Shown here in pieces: positions 6,958-9,562 of a DNA stretch of 9,562 nucleotides. Position 1 is the stretch's first letter. Every line of letters starts with the position of its first letter. The translations under genes and the position numbers were made by a program. This DNA comes from Desulfobacteraceae bacterium. Its GTDB lineage: Bacteria > Desulfobacterota > DSM-4660 > Desulfatiglandales > Desulfatiglandaceae. Under the pieces are notes generated by a model that saw only the letters and a list, made by a program, of their open reading frames with translations, was not told the DNA's origin and did no database searches. The stretch spans positions 1,494,250 to 1,503,811 of the forward strand of contig CP070700.1 of NCBI GenBank assembly GCA_020349865.1, read 5' to 3'.

Positions 6958-7836
6958 ATGCTAAAGGAAGTGGATAAGAATATTTATCTTGTTGAGGGAG
7001 AAAACGAGGGTCGATTTCCCTTTTGCCACTCTGTTTTGATTACGGATAGAATTACGGCTTTGATCGAGACAGGTTGCGGTCGTAACAGGCTGGCTGATAT
7101 TGAAAAGGAGTTTACCCCTGATATGGTTATTTACTCCCATGGTCATCCGGATCATTGCGCGGGCTCGAGTTTCTTTCCTCCTGAGAGACTCTGGGGTCCT
7201 GAGGAGTGTAAAGAGATAAACGGAAACATCCCCCGCATGGCAGAGCGGTTCGTAAATGCGGCTCTCCAAAGGGATTGGATTTACTTTATGAGAAAGACCC
7301 CGGAACTTAGAGACTTCAAGGTTGGGAACTATTTTGGCAGGGAACATGTGTTTGATTTAGGAGACACGGTGATGAAGGCGGTTTTTGCCCCGGGACATAC
7401 GGAGGATCATTACTGTTTTTATTTGCCCCATGAAAAGATCATGCTGACAACCGATATCGATCTTACCTCCTTTGGCCCGTGGTATGCCAATCCTGAGTCG
7501 GATCTTGACGCTTTCATTGATTCCATTGAACGCGTTAAAGGCTACGATATAGAGACCGTTATTTCGTCACATTTGGGTGTGATCAGGGATGATATTCAAG
7601 AAAGGTTCGATCAGTTCTTATCCGTATTCAAGGAGAGGGATGAAAAGATTATAGGGTTTCTGAGTTCACCGAGGTCAATGGCGGATTTTGTGGAAGAGGC
7701 TCTGATATACCAGAAGTACCCTTACGCGGAATCCATATTGAGGTTTTTTGAGTTTCAAATGATGAGCAAACACCTTGATCGGCTTATGTCGAATGGGTTG
7801 GTGACAAAGAAGGAAGGTAAATTTTTTCGCGCTTGA
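6958..7836 (+). CDS. MBL-fold metallohydrolase
   Basis: A metallo-beta-lactamase-fold hydrolase of 292 residues from the ATG at 6958. The metal-binding set is complete: HxHxDH in YSHGHPDHCAG (H61, H63, D65, H66), H147 in APGHTEDH, D166 in TTDIDL and H205 in SSHLG. The last 60 residues (from IIGFLSSPRSMADFVEEAL) look like the helical, winged-helix-like tail found in many glyoxalase II/LACTB2-type members. Substrate is not readable; thioesters and phosphodiesters are typical for the superfamily. I prefer the ATG because the family-conserved part (DKNIYLVEGE) begins right after it and AGGAG stands 12 nt upstream. A GTG at 6922 gives 12 extra charged residues (304 in all), with only weak AGGA/GGTG sites. 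An alpha/beta hydrolase gene follows on the same strand, 103 nt downstream. Confidence 0.9.
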   Translation: MLKEVDKNIYLVEGENEGRFPFCHSVLITDRITALIETGCGRNRLADIEKEFTPDMVIYSHGHPDHCAGSSFFPPERLWGPEECKEINGNIPRMAERFVNAALQRDWIYFMRKTPELRDFKVGNYFGREHVFDLGDTVMKAVFAPGHTEDHYCFYLPHEKIMLTTDIDLTSFGPWYANPESDLDAFIDSIERVKGYDIETVISSHLGVIRDDIQERFDQFLSVFKERDEKIIGFLSSPRSMADFVEEALIYQKYPYAESILRFFEFQMMSKHLDRLMSNGLVTKKEGKFFRA

Positions 7837-7845
7837 GAAAGCAAT

Positions 7846-7902
7846 CTTAGACAAGATCACAGAATAGACAAGATGCGCCTAAAGTGTCTAAAGTGATCTA
7901 AG
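7846..7902 (+). other. Nested intercistronic stem-loop
   Basis: Between the two hydrolase genes, CTTA (7846-7849), GATCAC (7855-7860) and TAGACA (7865-7870) are mirrored in order by TGTCTA (7885-7890), GTGATC (7893-7898) and TAAG (7899-7902). This gives a three-part stem of 16 bp with small internal loops. No T run follows, so it is more likely a messenger-processing or stability element, or an operator, than a terminator. A 10-bp palindrome, GATCGCGATC, lies at 7912-7921, just before the ribosome binding site of the next gene. Confidence 0.45.
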
Positions 7903-7939
7903 GTTATTTATGATCGCGATCTTTAAAAGGGGAGGGTAA

Positions 7940-8560
7940 ATGCCAGAAGAGAGAATCTTTATACAGGCAGGAGAAGTAAGAATTGAGGGTCTTTTGGATA
8001 ATGCTCCGGGTGAAAAGGCCGTCATCGTTACCCACCCCCATCCCCTCTACGGGGGAGAGATGAATAATAACGTGGTTGAGGCCGTGTTGCAGGCTTACAG
8101 GGAAAAGGGCTATACAACCCTCAGATTCAATTTCAGGGGTGTGGGGCAAAGCGGGGGAAGCTTTGACGAAGGCATAGGAGAGCAGGAGGATGTAAGGGCC
8201 GCCCTTTCACACCTTAGTGAACTGGGCAAGTCTTCCATAGACCTTGCCGGATATTCTTTTGGGGCCTGGGTAAACGCGCTTGGTCTTAAGGGTTTTGATG
8301 ATGCCAAGCGCGTGATCATGGTATCGCCGCCTGTGAATTTCATTGATTTTTCCTTTCTTGACTATAACGCCAAGATCCAGCTGGTGATTGCCGGATCAAA
8401 AGATGACATTGGGCCACCGGGGATGATTGAACCCATGCTCGCGACCTGGAATCCTGAAGTAGGGTATAAAATCATTCAGGGTGCGGATCATTTTTATTGG
8501 GGAAAGACCGATGAGATAAAGAAAATAGTCCGAGCTTTTTTAGATAGTGAGGAAATCTAA
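7940..8560 (+). CDS. Alpha/beta hydrolase (COG2945-like, HPHP motif)
   Basis: A 206-residue alpha/beta hydrolase without signal peptide, probably cytoplasmic. The N-terminal VTHPHPLYGGEMNNNVV (HPHP at 32-35) and RFNFRGVGQSGGSFDEG (62-78) are typical of the short COG2945-type dienelactone hydrolase relatives. The nucleophile is Ser106 in GYSFGA. The acid is probably D155 or D156 in AGSKDDIGPP, and the general base is His184 in GADHFYWG. Esterase or thioesterase activity is likely, but the substrate is unknown. GGGGAGGG (7929-7936) precedes the ATG closely. The MBL gene upstream on the same strand makes a two-gene hydrolase operon plausible, although the 103-nt gap with a stem-loop means independent control is possible. 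Confidence 0.92.
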   Translation: MPEERIFIQAGEVRIEGLLDNAPGEKAVIVTHPHPLYGGEMNNNVVEAVLQAYREKGYTTLRFNFRGVGQSGGSFDEGIGEQEDVRAALSHLSELGKSSIDLAGYSFGAWVNALGLKGFDDAKRVIMVSPPVNFIDFSFLDYNAKIQLVIAGSKDDIGPPGMIEPMLATWNPEVGYKIIQGADHFYWGKTDEIKKIVRAFLDSEEI

Positions 8561-8724
8561 GAGCTGATCACCGAGTAGCAGGGCTATGAGATCTTTTCCG
8601 ATCGAAAGATTAAGGCACCTGTGTTCACTTGCGAAATCTGATAAACCAGAAGGCCACGTGCTATCTGTAGAAGTTCAGAGGGAGGAAGGCACTGAAATGT
8701 CAAATTTTAGTCAAGAGGTGAATG

Positions 8725-8767
8725 AAAATCCCCCCGATCTCCTTTGAAAGGGGCGTAGGGGGATTTT
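8725..8767. terminator. Bidirectional terminator / dispersed palindrome
   Basis: AAAATCCCCC (8725-8734) and GGGGGATTTT (8758-8767) form a perfect 10-bp stem, with an inner CTCCTT/AAGGGG helix (8739-8744, 8748-8753). The A and T ends give a T run after the stem in either direction. It sits between the convergent alpha/beta hydrolase and rlmH genes, ideal for terminating both. AATCCCCC...GGGGGATT palindromes of this type also occur as dispersed repeats in several bacterial genomes. Confidence 0.75.
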
Positions 8768-8826
8768 ATTGGCTAAGCTTGTTTTTATGTTATGATTGAG
8801 GAAAGTGAACGAATTAGCTGATACGT

Positions 8827-9296
8827 TTATTTATGATACTTCTCATTATTTATGATGGTGAATGCGCGGTAGAGCTGCTCGAGGAGGACAAGGCGGCTCA
8901 TTTCATGGGTCAAAGTGAGCCGGGAGAGTGACAGAGTTTCATGGGCCTTCTTTAAAACTTCTTTTGAGAGCCCTAAGGGCCCGCCTATAACGAAGGCCAG
9001 CCGATCGTGGGAAAAGATAATTCATTAATCCGTGCTGCCAGTCCTTTGGAATCAAAAGCCTTTCCGGTTCGGTCTAAGGCAATCAGGTAATCCAGTGGGA
9101 GAAGCTTTTTTGTGATTGAACCTCCTTCCGCGGCCAGTATCTGCGCAGAGGGTTTTCCTTTCTTGATACTTTCCGGTTTTATTTCCACCCATTCGGTGTG
9201 AGCGTACCTTTTGAGGCGGTCCAGGTAAAATGATTCACCCTCCTTTAGAAAAGGTGACCGGGTGCGGTCAACGACGATGATTTTGAGTTTTAGCAT
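8827..9296 (-). CDS. rlmH: 23S rRNA (pseudouridine1915-N3)-methyltransferase RlmH, interrupted by one frameshift
   Basis: RlmH is a small SPOUT-fold enzyme that methylates pseudouridine 1915 in helix 69 of 23S rRNA using SAM. The N-terminal part ([30 protein letters not shown], then [27 protein letters not shown]) is in one frame. The trefoil-knot SAM-binding part ([37 protein letters not shown], ending NNEKYHK) is in another. Adding one T to the TTTT run at 9015-9012 joins them as [12 protein letters not shown] and gives 156 residues, against 155 in E. coli. As written, translation stops at 8985. The ATG at 9296 matches the family start but has no adjacent ribosome binding site. A perfect AAGGAGGG lies about 80 nt upstream beyond the tandem repeat array. 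A TTG at 9347 is in frame but lies inside the repeats. Because rlmH is broadly conserved, a sequencing error is a real possibility. Confidence 0.88.
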
Positions 9297-9303
9297 GAAT
9301 AAA

Positions 9304-9369
9304 GATGACCGAAAATGCCGGTCAAGATGACCGGTAATGGCGGTCAAAATGACCGAAGATGCCGGTCAA
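9304..9369. repeat. Three 22-bp tandem palindromic repeats in the rlmH leader
   Basis: Three head-to-tail units (9304-9325, 9326-9347, 9348-9369) share the pattern TGACCG-N7-CGGTCA with variable loops (AAAATGC, GTAATGG, AAGATGC). Each unit is an inverted repeat and can fold as a 6-bp hairpin. The same arms occur a fourth time within the rlmH coding region at 9255-9270 (TGACCG-GGTG-CGGTCA). The array lies between AAGGAGGG (about 9376-9383, minus strand) and the rlmH ATG. Confidence 0.85.
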
Positions 9370-9427
9370 AATGTTCCCTCCTTATATCTTTTATTAAAGT
9401 CGATGGTTTCGTAATAAGTTTTATGGA

Positions 9428-9505
9428 CGGTCATTGCGAGCCTGCGACAAGCTCGGCCGACTCGGAGTGAAGCGATTGCGAGGCATAGCCGAAGCAAACT
9501 CGGAG
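9428..9505. repeat. Dispersed REP-like repeat (GTCATTGCGAG type)
   Basis: The stretch begins with GGTCATTGCGAG and contains GAAGCGATTGCGAGG and CCGAAGCAAACTCGGAG. ATTGCGAG occurs at 9433-9440 and 9475-9482, and ACTCGGAG at 9460-9467 and 9498-9505. CGAGC (9437-9441) pairs with GCTCG (9451-9455). Sequences built on TCATTGCGAG and GAAGCGA are known as intergenic dispersed repeats in several groups, including Deltaproteobacteria. No coding sequence is visible from here to the end of the window. Confidence 0.6.
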
Positions 9506-9562
9506 CTTTTGTTTGAAAGTGGAGAGGACTGGGATCAGTATAATCACTGTAAAGATTCCTCG

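Noticed and set aside
8586..8747. 53-codon open frame (+) between the alpha/beta hydrolase gene and the terminator
   Set aside because: No proper ribosome binding site, no family resemblance, and its end runs into the palindromic terminator at 8725-8767.
1..9562. CRISPR array, tRNA, rRNA or defence island
   Set aside because: No regularly spaced direct repeats with unique spacers, no cloverleaf or rRNA sequence and no defence-gene signatures were found; the only tandem array (9304-9369) has no spacers.

Overview
The window looks like a chromosomal accessory region of a Gram-negative bacterium. Exported proteins with signal peptides, a class III nucleotide cyclase, a TraB/GumN protein and an rlmH gene are present. 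A Desulfobacterota (deltaproteobacterial) origin fits best, judged from the style of the cyclase, integrase and RlmH proteins and from the dispersed palindromic repeats. That assignment is an inference, because there is no rRNA or other strong marker.

Left part (1-3434): low coding density and visibly decayed. It holds the first 24 codons of a zinc-ribbon protein leaving the left edge (-), then the C-terminal remnant of a tyrosine recombinase (-). Next comes a short stretch resembling an IS21-type transposon end, which appears to cut off a small unknown gene (-). About 1 kb follows without a credible gene. A lone, well-formed SnoaL-like gene (+) with a very strong ribosome binding site then sits between two long non-coding stretches.

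Centre (3435-6298): three minus-strand genes for signalling or envelope functions. A class III cyclase fused to a C-terminal TM2 membrane domain is followed 25 nt later by a secreted TraB/GumN-family gene, which carries one frameshift. Upstream of both is a separately spaced SIMPL-domain (DUF541) exported protein.

Right part (6299-9562): a 660-nt divergent intergenic region contains a run of four hairpins, a pyrimidine tract and a good sigma-70-like promoter. It leads into two plus-strand hydrolases, an MBL-fold metallohydrolase and an alpha/beta hydrolase, separated by about 100 nt that can fold into a nested stem. A strong bidirectional palindrome lies between these and the convergent rlmH gene (-), which also carries one frameshift. 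Upstream of rlmH, three 22-bp tandem repeats, each a TGACCG/CGGTCA palindrome, separate a perfect Shine-Dalgarno sequence from the only reasonable start codon. A GTCATTGCGAG-type dispersed repeat closes the window.

Both frameshifts (gumN-like and rlmH) are repaired by adding one A to a short A run on the + strand. This raises the possibility of homopolymer sequencing errors rather than real pseudogenes. No CRISPR array, tRNA, rRNA or clearly new multi-gene system is visible. The most unusual items are the repeat array in front of rlmH, the hairpin cluster at 6444-6553, the cyclase-TM2 fusion and the transposon-end/truncated-gene junction near 1253.
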